Source: an uncultured Pelagibacteraceae bacterium (GTDB taxonomy: Bacteria; Pseudomonadota; Alphaproteobacteria; Pelagibacterales; Pelagibacteraceae). From it: a stretch of DNA of 64,000 nt. A program made the translations under genes and the position numbers. The DNA lies in assembly GCA_902573465.1 (NCBI GenBank), contig CACGJX010000002.1, positions 124,001-188,000 of the forward strand, given 5' to 3'. The notes under the pieces are model-generated. The model searched no databases. It had not been told where the DNA came from and was given only the letters and a program-made list of their open reading frames with translations. Positions 1 to 8,929 of the stretch are shown in pieces; the stretch's first letter is position 1; the number at the start of each line of letters is the position of its first letter.

Positions 1-2797
1 TATTCTATCGAATTCACAATTTAATAAGTTCACTAATTTTTTTGGTAAAAATTCAGTAACTATTGATTGTTCATTTTCACAAGATGACAATTTAGAAAAT
101 TCTATTAACAGGATCCAAAAAGAGTCTGAAATTGCAGTTAGACAAGGCATTACCCAACTGATTTTAAGTGACAAAAATCTCTCATCTGAAAGATTGCCAA
201 TGCCTATGTTATTATGTGTCGGAGCCATAAACACATTTTTGATACAAAAAAAATTAAGAGGTTATGTTTCTATAAATGTTCAGTCTGGAGAGGCTATAGA
301 TACTCATTCGTTTGCAACATTAATTGGAGTTGGAGCAACTACAGTAAATCCTTATCTGGCATTTGATAGTTTATATCAAAGATATGAAAAAAAACTTTTT
401 GGCCAATTTAGTTTTGATGAGTGTGTACAACGCTACATTAATTCAGTTAATGCGGGTTTATTGAAGATAATGTCAAAAATGGGGATTTCAGTTTTAAGTT
501 CTTACAGAGGTGGATGTAATTTTGAAACAGTAGGATTGAGCAGAACAGTTGTAAATGAATACTTTCCTGGAGTTACCTCGAAAATTTCAGGCATTGGTTT
601 AGTTGGAATTGAAAAAAAAATAAGAGAAATTCATAAAGAAGCATTTGAAAGTACAGAAACTATATTGCCAATTGGAGGTATTTATAGATACAGGAAAAAC
701 GGAGAAACACATCAATATCAAGGAAAGCTAATTCATTTATTACAAAGCGCTGTAGGCTCAAATTCATATGAGGCATATAAGAAATATGCTGATGGTATAT
801 ATAATTTACCACCAATAAATTTGAGGGATCTAGTTGATTTTAGAAAAAAAAAATTGGGTTCATCAATAGATTTATCTGAAGTAGAACCAATAGAAAAAAT
901 ACTAAAAAGATTCGGTAGTGGTAGCATGTCCCACGGTGCTTTATCTAAAGAAGCGCATGAAACACTTGCTATTGGAATGAATAGAATTAAAGGAGCTTCT
1001 TGTAGTGGTGAAGGTGGAGAAGATGCAGAAAGATTTAAGGTAATGGATAGTGGTGATAGTGCAAATTCTAGAGTTAAACAAATTGCATCTGCTAGATTTG
1101 GTGTGACTGTAAATTACTTGAATAATTGTAATGAAATAGAAATTAAAATGGCACAAGGCGCTAAACCAGGGGAAGGCGGTCAGTTACCTGGCTTTAAAGT
1201 AACAAAAGAAATCGCAAGGCTACGACATTCCACACCAGGAGTAACACTGATTTCTCCACCTCCACACCACGATATTTACTCGATAGAAGATTTGGCACAA
1301 CTGATTTATGATTTGAAGCAAACAAATCCAAAAGCACGAGTTGGTGTTAAGTTAGTCGCATCATCAGGAATCGGAACCATCGCTGCAGGTGTAGCTAAAG
1401 CGAAAGCAGATATTATTTTAATTTCGGGTCATAATGGAGGAACAGGCGCAACTCCTCAAACAAGTGTCAAATATGTTGGAATACCTTGGGAGATGGGTCT
1501 AACTGAGGCTAATCAGGTTTTAACATTAAACAATCTAAGACACAAAGTTACATTGAGAACTGATGGTGGTATTAAAACTGGAAGAGATGTTGTTATTGCT
1601 GCAATGATGGGAGCAGAAGAATATGGAGTTGCTACAACAGCTCTAGTGGCAATGGGATGTATAATGGTAAGACAGTGTCACTCAAATACTTGTCCAGTAG
1701 GTGTTTGTACACAAGATGAAAAATTAAGAGAAAAATTTACTGGTACTCCAGACAAGGTTGTAAATTTATTCACTTTTATTGCAACTGAAGTAAGAGAAAT
1801 TTTAGCTGAATTAGGTTTTAAATCATTAAATGATATCATTGGAAGAACTGATTTATTAATGCAAGTCAATAAAGCTTCACCAAATTTAGATGATTTGGAT
1901 TTAAATCCATTATTTGTTCAAGCAGACCCAGGAAACAATAAAAGATACTGCGAGTCATTAGAGATCAACAAAGTACCCGAAACATTAGACCAGGAAATTT
2001 GGCCAGAAATAGAAAAATCTTTAGATAATTTAGAAAAAGTTGAGAAAGAATTTATTATCAAAAATACAAACAGGGCGGTTGGCACAAGAATTTCACATCA
2101 TCTTTACAAAAAGTATGGTTACGAAAAACTTGATGAAAATTTTCTTACATTAAATTTCAAAGGCTCTGCGGGTCAGTCATTTGGTGCTTTTTCATCAAAA
2201 GGACTAAAATTAAATCTTAAAGGTGATGCAAATGATTATGTCGGTAAGGGATTGTCAGGTGCTACAATCTCGATAAAACTTTCGGATGAAAGTAATTTAA
2301 TCTCAAATGAAAACACAATCATTGGAAATACAGTTCTGTATGGAGCTACTTCAGGTAAACTTTTTGCTGCGGGTCAAGCAGGTGATAGATTTGCTGTAAG
2401 AAATTCTGGTGCAACTACAGTTATTGAGGGTTGTGACTCAAATGGTTGTGAGTATATGACTGGAGGAACAGTGGTTATTTTGGGAAATGTCGGTGACAAT
2501 TTTGCAGCTGGCATGACCGGAGGTATGGCATTTATCTATGATAAATCTAATGAGTTTGAAAAAAAAGTAAATCCAGATTCAGTTGTTTGGCAAAATGTTG
2601 AAACAGATTATTGGACAAGTTATTTAAAGGAATTAATTTTAGAACATTCAAAGGAAACAGGATCGCTGATATCAAAAAATATTTTTGAAAATTTTGAAGT
2701 TGAGATTAAAAATTTTGTTCAGGTTTGTCCAAAGGAGATGATTGATAAGCTTAAAAATCCAATTACATTTAAGTCTAAGATTAAAGAAGTTAGCTAA
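1..2797 (+). CDS. gltB: Glutamate synthase large subunit, 3' part (5' end outside window)
   Basis: Makes glutamate from 2-oxoglutarate and glutamine-derived ammonia, with the small subunit GltD, in nitrogen assimilation. The frame is open from base 2, so the gene enters from upstream and the first ATG at 194 is internal. The visible part covers the end of the central domain, the FMN-binding synthase domain (FGSGSMSHGALS near base 913), the cysteine cluster for a 3Fe-4S centre (CIMVRQCHSNTCPVGVC near 1657-1710) and the C-terminal GXGXG beta-helix (about 2160-2560). About 930 residues are visible of the roughly 1,500 usual for the family; the N-terminal glutaminase domain is missing only because of the window edge. 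Its stop overlaps the convergent hydrolase gene by 8 bp. Confidence 0.97.
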   Translation, partial: ILSNSQFNKFTNFFGKNSVTIDCSFSQDDNLENSINRIQKESEIAVRQGITQLILSDKNLSSERLPMPMLLCVGAINTFLIQKKLRGYVSINVQSGEAIDTHSFATLIGVGATTVNPYLAFDSLYQRYEKKLFGQFSFDECVQRYINSVNAGLLKIMSKMGISVLSSYRGGCNFETVGLSRTVVNEYFPGVTSKISGIGLVGIEKKIREIHKEAFESTETILPIGGIYRYRKNGETHQYQGKLIHLLQSAVGSNSYEAYKKYADGIYNLPPINLRDLVDFRKKKLGSSIDLSEVEPIEKILKRFGSGSMSHGALSKEAHETLAIGMNRIKGASCSGEGGEDAERFKVMDSGDSANSRVKQIASARFGVTVNYLNNCNEIEIKMAQGAKPGEGGQLPGFKVTKEIARLRHSTPGVTLISPPPHHDIYSIEDLAQLIYDLKQTNPKARVGVKLVASSGIGTIAAGVAKAKADIILISGHNGGTGATPQTSVKYVGIPWEMGLTEANQVLTLNNLRHKVTLRTDGGIKTGRDVVIAAMMGAEEYGVATTALVAMGCIMVRQCHSNTCPVGVCTQDEKLREKFTGTPDKVVNLFTFIATEVREILAELGFKSLNDIIGRTDLLMQVNKASPNLDDLDLNPLFVQADPGNNKRYCESLEINKVPETLDQEIWPEIEKSLDNLEKVEKEFIIKNTNRAVGTRISHHLYKKYGYEKLDENFLTLNFKGSAGQSFGAFSSKGLKLNLKGDANDYVGKGLSGATISIKLSDESNLISNENTIIGNTVLYGATSGKLFAAGQAGDRFAVRNSGATTVIEGCDSNGCEYMTGGTVVILGNVGDNFAAGMTGGMAFIYDKSNEFEKKVNPDSVVWQNVETDYWTSYLKELILEHSKETGSLISKNIFENFEVEIKNFVQVCPKEMIDKLKNPITFKSKIKEVS

Positions 2798-3536
2798 TTA
2801 TAATTTTTAACTCTTTTTTTAATATGCCTAACCATTTAGGTGAAGATAAGCTGTGATCACCCTTTTTAATGATTACTAATTTTTTTTTTGAATTTACGAA
2901 AATTTTTAAAATTTTTTTTGAATAACTTACAGGGACAGACTCATCCTTTTGTCCATGAACCATAGTAATCTTTAATTTGTCGTAAATTTTTTTATGAAAT
3001 ACTTTATTTTTCCGGCCATCTTTAATTAGTTGTAAAGAGATTGGATATTCATAATTTCCATGCTTTAAGTTGACAATCCCATTTTTTGTTATTTCTTTTT
3101 TCATTTTTTTTGAAAATTTGTTCCACATTAAACCTTCTAAAAATTGAGGTGCAGAACCAATCCCCAAAAATCCTAAAATTTGTTTCTTAAAAAAATTAAA
3201 TTGATTTAAAGCGATCCAAGAGCCCATACTTGAACCAATTAAAATGATTTTATTTTTTTTGACGATTTTTTTAATTAATAAAGTTGTCTCTTTAGTCCAT
3301 TTTGAGATATTCCCATTGGTAAATTTACCAGATGATTTTCCATGACCAGAATATTCTAGTGCAAGAAAACCAAGTTTATTTTTTTTTGCAAAATTTAAAA
3401 ATGCTTTAGGTTTTTTTCCCTCTAAATCAGACATAAACCCGTGTAAAAAAACAATGTAAGTTGTATTTTTTTGGCTGTATTTTAAATATCTGATTTTTTT
3501 ATATTTATTTATTTTAAGATAATTGAATTTGTTCAT
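2790..3536 (-). CDS. Alpha/beta-hydrolase fold protein (serine hydrolase)
   Basis: A 248-residue alpha/beta hydrolase of unknown substrate. A likely catalytic triad can be read: nucleophile Ser103 in GSSMGS, Asp198 in HGQKDES and His228 in KGDHSL. The oxyanion-side motif HGF is at residues 32-34. There is no signal peptide, so it is probably cytoplasmic. The protein is very lysine-rich, in line with the A+T-rich genome. It is convergent with gltB (8-bp overlap) and divergent from the glycosyltransferase at 3579, with a 42-bp spacer. It could be an esterase, thioesterase or peptidase; nothing visible fixes the substrate. Confidence 0.8.
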   Translation of the reverse strand: MNKFNYLKINKYKKIRYLKYSQKNTTYIVFLHGFMSDLEGKKPKAFLNFAKKNKLGFLALEYSGHGKSSGKFTNGNISKWTKETTLLIKKIVKKNKIILIGSSMGSWIALNQFNFFKKQILGFLGIGSAPQFLEGLMWNKFSKKMKKEITKNGIVNLKHGNYEYPISLQLIKDGRKNKVFHKKIYDKLKITMVHGQKDESVPVSYSKKILKIFVNSKKKLVIIKKGDHSLSSPKWLGILKKELKIIIS

Positions 3537-3564
3537 AAAAGTTTATTAGTTATCTCTATTATTA

Positions 3565-3581
3565 TATAATCAAACTGTATG
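3565..3581 (+). promoter_or_regulatory. Perfect -10 box 8 bp before an ATG (candidate leaderless start)
   Basis: TATAAT at 3565-3570 is followed by 8 bases and then the ATG of the glycosyltransferase gene. A transcript starting at the usual distance from the -10 box would begin at or next to the start codon. No Shine-Dalgarno sequence is visible. No clear -35 element was found. Confidence 0.45.
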
Positions 3582-4733
3582 TCGTCTAATATAAAAGTCC
3601 TGCAAGTAATACCAAAACTAGGTTACGGAGGGGCAGAAACTGGATGTTATGATATTGCTCATTATTTACCAGAAAATGGGTGTGAGTCTTTTATAGTAAC
3701 TAGCGGAGGGGAATTAACAAAATTCGTTGATAAAAAAAAAGTAAAACTAATTAAACTTCCAGTACATAGTAAAAACCCATTATTGATTTTAATAAATACA
3801 ATTTTATTAATCGGGATAATTTTATTTTTTAAGATCTCAATTGTTCATGCAAGAAGTAGAGCACCAGCCTGGTCTTGTTTATTTGCGACAAAGTTAACTA
3901 ATAGAAAGTTTGTTACCACATTTCATGGAACTTATAATTTCAGTGGCAAGCTTAAAAAAATTTATAATTCTGTCATGGTAAGATCTGATTTGATAATCGC
4001 AGGATCAAATTTTATTTTTTCTCATATAAAAGAAAATTATTCTGAATTTTTGACAAATGAAAAAAAATTTTTAGTTATTTTTAGAGGAATAAATGTAGAT
4101 TATTTTGACTCTTCTACAAAATTGGAAAGTGATGAAAAAAATTTACTTCAAAAATGGAATATAAATGATGAAAAAAAAATAATTTTAATGCCAGGTAGAC
4201 TCACATCATGGAAAGGACAAGAACTTTTTATAGAGGCGATTAATTTGGTTAACATTGAACTAGGATATGAAGCTTTTTATGCTGTAATACTTGGTAATGA
4301 TCAAGGAAGAGATTTATATAAAAAAAAATTAGTTCGGCTTTCAGAACAATACCGTTTAATGAACCAAATTAAATTTATAGATCATTGTAAAGACATGGCA
4401 TTAGCATATAAAGTCTCTGATATAGTTGTATCAGCTTCAATTGAACCAGAAGCTTTTGGAAGAATTGCAGTAGAGGCACAATCAATGGAAAAATTAATTA
4501 TAGCCTCTAATATAGGTGGATCAAATGAAACAATTAATGATGGAATAACTGGTTTTTTATTTAAATCTGGCGATGCAAACTCTCTTAGTAAGAAAATAAT
4601 CCAAGCACTAACAATGGATGAAACGAAATCTAATATTATAGGCAAAGAGGGTAGAAATAATGTCACAAAAAAATTTAATGTTGAAAAAATGTGTTTTTCT
4701 ACTTATTCAGAGTATAAAAGGTTATTAAATTAA
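3579..4733 (+). CDS. Glycosyltransferase family 4 (GT-B fold)
   Basis: A 384-residue retaining glycosyltransferase of the GT4 type, probably acting on lipopolysaccharide or exopolysaccharide at the inner face of the membrane. The N-terminus has the glycine-rich acceptor loop (LGYGGAETG). The C-terminal donor domain begins near residue 204 (MPGRLTSWKGQ) and has the family E-x7-E signature (EPEAFGRIAVEA, about residue 288). The TAA stop abuts the thrS ATG with no spacer, so it is probably co-transcribed with thrS and the translation genes, an odd partner for a sugar transferase. The donor and acceptor sugars cannot be read from sequence. Confidence 0.88.
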   Translation: MSSNIKVLQVIPKLGYGGAETGCYDIAHYLPENGCESFIVTSGGELTKFVDKKKVKLIKLPVHSKNPLLILINTILLIGIILFFKISIVHARSRAPAWSCLFATKLTNRKFVTTFHGTYNFSGKLKKIYNSVMVRSDLIIAGSNFIFSHIKENYSEFLTNEKKFLVIFRGINVDYFDSSTKLESDEKNLLQKWNINDEKKIILMPGRLTSWKGQELFIEAINLVNIELGYEAFYAVILGNDQGRDLYKKKLVRLSEQYRLMNQIKFIDHCKDMALAYKVSDIVVSASIEPEAFGRIAVEAQSMEKLIIASNIGGSNETINDGITGFLFKSGDANSLSKKIIQALTMDETKSNIIGKEGRNNVTKKFNVEKMCFSTYSEYKRLLN

Positions 4734-6653
4734 ATGCCCACTATTACTCTACCAGACGGTAAAAATCTCAAATTTTCAAAAGAGGTAACAGGATTAGATA
4801 TTGCTGAAAAAATAAGTAAATCACTATTTAAACAAGCATTAATAATGAGTGTTGATGGTGAATTAAAGGATTTATATTTTTCAATTAAAAAAGATTGTTT
4901 GGTAAAAATTTTTACTGCAAAAGATCCAGAGGGCCTAGAAGTTATTAGACATGACACAGCTCACATTATGGCGATGGCTGTACAAGAATTATACCCTGGT
5001 ACACAGGTAACAATTGGACCAGTAATTGAAAATGGTTTTTACTATGATTTTGCTCGAAAGGAGCCTTTTACAAAGGACGATCTAGAAAAAATTGAAAAAA
5101 GAATGTCAGAAATAATTGATAAGGACGTTAAAACAAGACGAGAAGTTTGGAAAAGGGATAAAGCAATAAGTCATTTTAAAAAGATAGGTGAAAAATATAA
5201 AGCAGAGATAATAGAGAGTATACCAGAAAATGAAGAATTAACTATTTATCATCATGGTGATACTTGGCATGACTTGTGTAGAGGTCCACACTTAGTTTCT
5301 TCTGGAAAAATTGGTAAAGCTTTCAAGCTCACAAAAGTTGCTGGAGCATATTGGCGTGGAGACTCAAAAAATCAAATGTTGCAAAGAATTTATGGAACTG
5401 GTTGGGCATCTCAAAAAGATTTAGATGATTATTTAAAAAGAATTGAGGAAGCTGAGAAAAGAGATCATAGAAAACTTGGTAAAGAAATGGATTTATTTCA
5501 TTTTAGAGAGGAGAGCCCAGGATCTGTTTTTTGGCATGAAAAGGGTTGGGCTTTGTTTCAAAAATTGATAAATTACATGCGAGCACGCCAGGATGCAGCA
5601 GGATATAGGGAAGTAAATACTCCTGAGGTTTTAGATAGATTATTATGGGAAAAGTCTGGTCATTGGGAAAAATATGGAGAGAATATGTACACTTCAGAAA
5701 CTCCTGATGAAAAGGTTTTTGCAATAAAACCAATGAATTGTCCGGGACATATACAAGTTTTTAATCAAGGTTTAAAAAGTTATAGAGATTTACCATTAAG
5801 AGTCACAGAGTTTGGCAAAGTACATAGATATGAACCTTCAGGAGCTCTTCATGGACTTCTTAGAGTAAGAGCATTCACACAAGATGATGCACATATTTTT
5901 TGTACGGAGGACCAAATTACTGGTGAGTGCTTAAATGTAACTAATTTAATTTTAGATATTTACAAAGATTTAGGTTTTGAAAAAGTGGCTATAAAATATG
6001 CAGATAGACCAGAGATTAGAGTGGGTGAAGATAAAATCTGGGACAAAGCTGAAGCATCATTATTAAAGGCAGTAAAAGCATCAAAATTAGAATATAGTAT
6101 AAATAAAGGTGAGGGAGCTTTTTATGGTCCAAAAATAGAATTTGTTTTAAGAGATGCTATTGGTAGAGATTGGCAATGTGGAACAGTTCAAGTTGATTTA
6201 AATTTACCAGGCAGATTAGATGCTTCATATATTGATAAAGATGGAACAAAAAAGATTCCGGTGATGCTACATAGAGCATTATTTGGATCACTAGAGAGAT
6301 TTATTGGAATTTTGATTGAAAATTATGCAGGAAAATTTCCATTTTGGATTTCTCCGTTGCAAACAGTTGTTATTCCAATTTCAGAAGATTTTGAAGATTA
6401 CTCAAAAAAAGTTTCAAAAAAAATAAAAGAAGCTGGCATGAGCTCTTTAGTTGATTTAAAAAATCACAATTTAAATTATAAAATTAGAGAACATTCACTT
6501 GCGAAAGTCCCTATTTTGTTAATTTGTGGTAAAAAAGAAGTTGACACAAACTCAGTAACCATTAGAAGATTGGACTCTAATAAACAAGAAAATATGGAAT
6601 TAGACAAATTTTTAAAAACATTCTCTGCTTTAAACAAAGCACCTTCAAATTAA
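4734..6653 (+). CDS. thrS: Threonyl-tRNA synthetase
   Basis: Charges tRNA-Thr with threonine. Full length at 639 residues (about 640 is usual). Domain order: N-terminal TGS domain; editing domain with HDTAH near residue 73 and CRGPH near 180; class II catalytic core with the zinc-ligand cysteine in MNCPGH (about residue 333); C-terminal anticodon-binding domain. The ATG follows the preceding stop directly and infC begins at the base after its own stop, so translation is probably coupled across the operon. No long structured leader, like the E. coli thrS operator, can lie between it and the upstream gene, because there is no spacer. tRNA-Thr(GGT) itself is at 38079-38154. Confidence 0.98.
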   Translation: MPTITLPDGKNLKFSKEVTGLDIAEKISKSLFKQALIMSVDGELKDLYFSIKKDCLVKIFTAKDPEGLEVIRHDTAHIMAMAVQELYPGTQVTIGPVIENGFYYDFARKEPFTKDDLEKIEKRMSEIIDKDVKTRREVWKRDKAISHFKKIGEKYKAEIIESIPENEELTIYHHGDTWHDLCRGPHLVSSGKIGKAFKLTKVAGAYWRGDSKNQMLQRIYGTGWASQKDLDDYLKRIEEAEKRDHRKLGKEMDLFHFREESPGSVFWHEKGWALFQKLINYMRARQDAAGYREVNTPEVLDRLLWEKSGHWEKYGENMYTSETPDEKVFAIKPMNCPGHIQVFNQGLKSYRDLPLRVTEFGKVHRYEPSGALHGLLRVRAFTQDDAHIFCTEDQITGECLNVTNLILDIYKDLGFEKVAIKYADRPEIRVGEDKIWDKAEASLLKAVKASKLEYSINKGEGAFYGPKIEFVLRDAIGRDWQCGTVQVDLNLPGRLDASYIDKDGTKKIPVMLHRALFGSLERFIGILIENYAGKFPFWISPLQTVVIPISEDFEDYSKKVSKKIKEAGMSSLVDLKNHNLNYKIREHSLAKVPILLICGKKEVDTNSVTIRRLDSNKQENMELDKFLKTFSALNKAPSN

Positions 6654-7199
6654 GTGGCAGATTTTAAACAAAATTATTTCCAAAGAAGAAACAAAGATCG
6701 TGGTCCAAGATCGAATAACAGAATTTCATCACCTGAAGTTCAAGTGATAGCTAGTGATGGAAAAAATTTAGGAACTCTAAACACTAACGAAGCTATATCC
6801 ATGGCCAAGAGTCAAGGTTTAGATCTTATTGAAATTGCTCCAAATGCAAACCCGCCTGTATGTAAAATTATGGATATGGGTAAGTATAAGTATGATGCAC
6901 AAAAAAAAGCAAACCTAGCAAAGAAAAAACAAAAAATTATTGCATTAAAAGAAATTAAGATGCGACCTGTGACAGAAAACCATGATTATCAATTTAAAGT
7001 TAAAAATGCGAAAAAATTTATCGCTAAGGGGGATAAGGTAAAATTTACTATAAGGTTTAAGGGTCGAGAGTTACAACATTCTCATTTAGGAAACGAATTA
7101 ATGTCAAAGATAAAGGAAGATATGAAGGAAATTGGTAAAGTAGAATTGCACCCAAAGTTTGACGGAAAGCAAATGATTATGGTAATTCAGCCTTTATAA
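6654..7199 (+). CDS. infC: Translation initiation factor IF-3 (GTG start)
   Basis: Binds the 30S subunit, prevents premature 50S joining and proofreads start-codon choice. Length is 181 residues with both IF-3 halves: the N-terminal domain (EAISMAKSQGLDLIEI), a lysine-rich linker and the C-terminal domain (KEIKMRPVTENHDY). The start is GTG at 6654, immediately after the thrS TAA; no in-frame ATG lies close enough to give a complete N-terminal domain. A weak start suits a factor that discriminates against weak starts; E. coli infC uses AUU for autoregulation. Followed after 53 bp by rpmI-rplT, the classic infC operon. Confidence 0.97.
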   Translation: MADFKQNYFQRRNKDRGPRSNNRISSPEVQVIASDGKNLGTLNTNEAISMAKSQGLDLIEIAPNANPPVCKIMDMGKYKYDAQKKANLAKKKQKIIALKEIKMRPVTENHDYQFKVKNAKKFIAKGDKVKFTIRFKGRELQHSHLGNELMSKIKEDMKEIGKVELHPKFDGKQMIMVIQPL

Positions 7200-7252
7200 C
7201 CCCTAATATTAGTTGTAAATTAATTACATTCTTTGTATAACCTCGCTCAATT

Positions 7253-7459
7253 ATGCCAAAACTTAAAACTAAAAGCTCAGCAAAAAAAAGATTTAAAATA
7301 TCAGCCAAAGGCAAGGTAATTAGTGCTCAGGCGGGAAAAAGACATGGTATGATAAAAAGAACAAATTCACAAATAAGAAAACTAAGAGGCACAACAACAC
7401 TGTCAAAACAAGATGGTAAAATAATCAAATCATATATGCCTTACAGTCTAAGAGGTTAA
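7253..7459 (+). CDS. rpmI: Ribosomal protein L35
   Basis: A 68-residue very basic 50S protein, of usual length, beginning [15 protein letters not shown]. It sits 53 bp after infC and 2 bp before rplT. In E. coli, L20 binds the rpmI leader and represses the operon. The 53-bp spacer here is short and I could not identify an L20-binding fold in it, so regulation of that kind is only a possibility. Confidence 0.97.
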   Translation: MPKLKTKSSAKKRFKISAKGKVISAQAGKRHGMIKRTNSQIRKLRGTTTLSKQDGKIIKSYMPYSLRG

Positions 7460-7461
7460 AA

Positions 7462-7818
7462 ATGGCAAGAGTTAAAAGAGGTGTTACTAGTAGAGCAAAA
7501 CATAAAAAGGTTCTAAAAGCTGTTAAAGGCCAGTGGGGAAGAAGAAAAAATACAATTAGAGTTGCAAAGCAAGCGATGGAAAAAGCTATGCAATATGCTT
7601 ATAGAGATCGAAGAAATAAAAAAAGAGATTTTAAATCACTCTGGATACAAAGAATCAATGCTGGTGTTAGAGCCGAAGGTTTAACATATTCAAAGTTTGT
7701 ATGTGGGCTTAATAAATGTGGAATAAAAATTGATAGGAAAATTCTAGCTGAGATAGCTTACGATAGTCCAGAAGCCTTTAAAACTATTGTCCAAAAAGCA
7801 CAATCTGCTTTAAATTAA
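7462..7818 (+). CDS. rplT: Ribosomal protein L20
   Basis: A 118-residue 50S assembly protein of usual length, with the basic N-terminal extension ([16 protein letters not shown]) and a globular C-terminal RNA-binding domain. It lies 2 bp after rpmI and 43 bp before pheS, the conserved infC-rpmI-rplT-pheS-pheT order. Confidence 0.98.
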   Translation: MARVKRGVTSRAKHKKVLKAVKGQWGRRKNTIRVAKQAMEKAMQYAYRDRRNKKRDFKSLWIQRINAGVRAEGLTYSKFVCGLNKCGIKIDRKILAEIAYDSPEAFKTIVQKAQSALN

Positions 7819-7861
7819 TCTTCACTATTGTTTTATTTCGCTGAAGAAATAATCTGTAAAA

Positions 7862-8929
7862 ATGTCTGATCTAAAAAAAATAAAAGATGAATTTATATCA
7901 AAATTAAAAGGTAAATTAGATCTAGCTGAACTAAATCAAATTAAATCAGATCTATTTGGTAAAAATGGGTTGGTTACATCTCAATTTAAAAAAATAGGTT
8001 CGATTGATGTTTCGGAAAGAAAAAGATTCGCATCTGATCTAAATATAATCAAGGATGAACTTCAAGATCTTATTAATTTAAAAATAAACGAGATTCAAAA
8101 AGCAAATATCAATGAAAAATTGGAAAAAGAAAAAATTGATGTTACTTTACCAGAGAGATCATTCGTAAGGGGTAAAATTCATCCTGTATCACAAACAATT
8201 GATGAAATATCTTCTATATTTTCTGAAATAGGCTTTAGTGTAGAGGAAGGACCAGATGTTGAAAATGAATATAACAATTTTACTGCATTAAATACTCCAG
8301 ATAATCATCCAGCAAGAGATATGCATGATACATTTTATCTTGATGATAAAAAAGAAAGATTGTTACGAACTCACACGTCCCCTGTTCAAATTAGAACAAT
8401 GTTAAAAGACAAACCGCCTTTTAAAATAATCGCACCTGGTAGAACATACAGATCAGATAGTGACCAAACACATTCACCAATGTTTCATCAAGTTGAAGGT
8501 CTTCATATAGATAAAAATATAAATATGGGTCATTTAAAAGGTTGTTTGAATTATTTTATCAAAGAATTTTTTGAAGTTAAAAAAATAAAAATGAGATTTA
8601 GGCCAAGTCATTTTCCTTTCACTGAACCATCTGCCGAAGTTGATATTGGATATGAAATCAAAGATGGAAAAATTATTATAGGGGAAGGTGATCAGTGGCT
8701 AGAAATACTAGGTTGTGGGATGGTTCATCCAAATGTTTTAAAAAATGTAAAGGTAGATCCAACTAATTTTCAAGGTTATGCGTTTGGAATAGGAATTGAT
8801 AGATTGGCAATGTTAAAATATGGAATTAATGATCTTAGAGCTTTCTTTGATTGTGATTATAGATGGTTAAATCATTTTGGATTTGATCCCTTAGACGTAC
8901 CTACTAACTATAGAGGCTTAAGTAGATGA
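7862..8929 (+). CDS. pheS: Phenylalanyl-tRNA synthetase alpha subunit
   Basis: Catalytic subunit of the alpha2-beta2 PheRS. Length 355 residues. The N-terminal coiled-coil tRNA-binding arm (about residues 1-100) precedes the class II core. Recognisable motifs are the motif 2 region ([30 protein letters not shown]) and motif 3 ([12 protein letters not shown]-like, read here as [14 protein letters not shown]). The last 4 bases overlap pheT (ATGA), a coupling that would help equal subunit output. Its substrate tRNA-Phe(GAA) is in the same window at 42343. Confidence 0.98.
   Translation: MSDLKKIKDEFISKLKGKLDLAELNQIKSDLFGKNGLVTSQFKKIGSIDVSERKRFASDLNIIKDELQDLINLKINEIQKANINEKLEKEKIDVTLPERSFVRGKIHPVSQTIDEISSIFSEIGFSVEEGPDVENEYNNFTALNTPDNHPARDMHDTFYLDDKKERLLRTHTSPVQIRTMLKDKPPFKIIAPGRTYRSDSDQTHSPMFHQVEGLHIDKNINMGHLKGCLNYFIKEFFEVKKIKMRFRPSHFPFTEPSAEVDIGYEIKDGKIIIGEGDQWLEILGCGMVHPNVLKNVKVDPTNFQGYAFGIGIDRLAMLKYGINDLRAFFDCDYRWLNHFGFDPLDVPTNYRGLSR

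Noticed and set aside
7200-7252. L20/L35 autoregulatory pseudoknot before rpmI
   Set aside because: The 53-bp spacer is short and I could not draw a convincing L20-binding structure.
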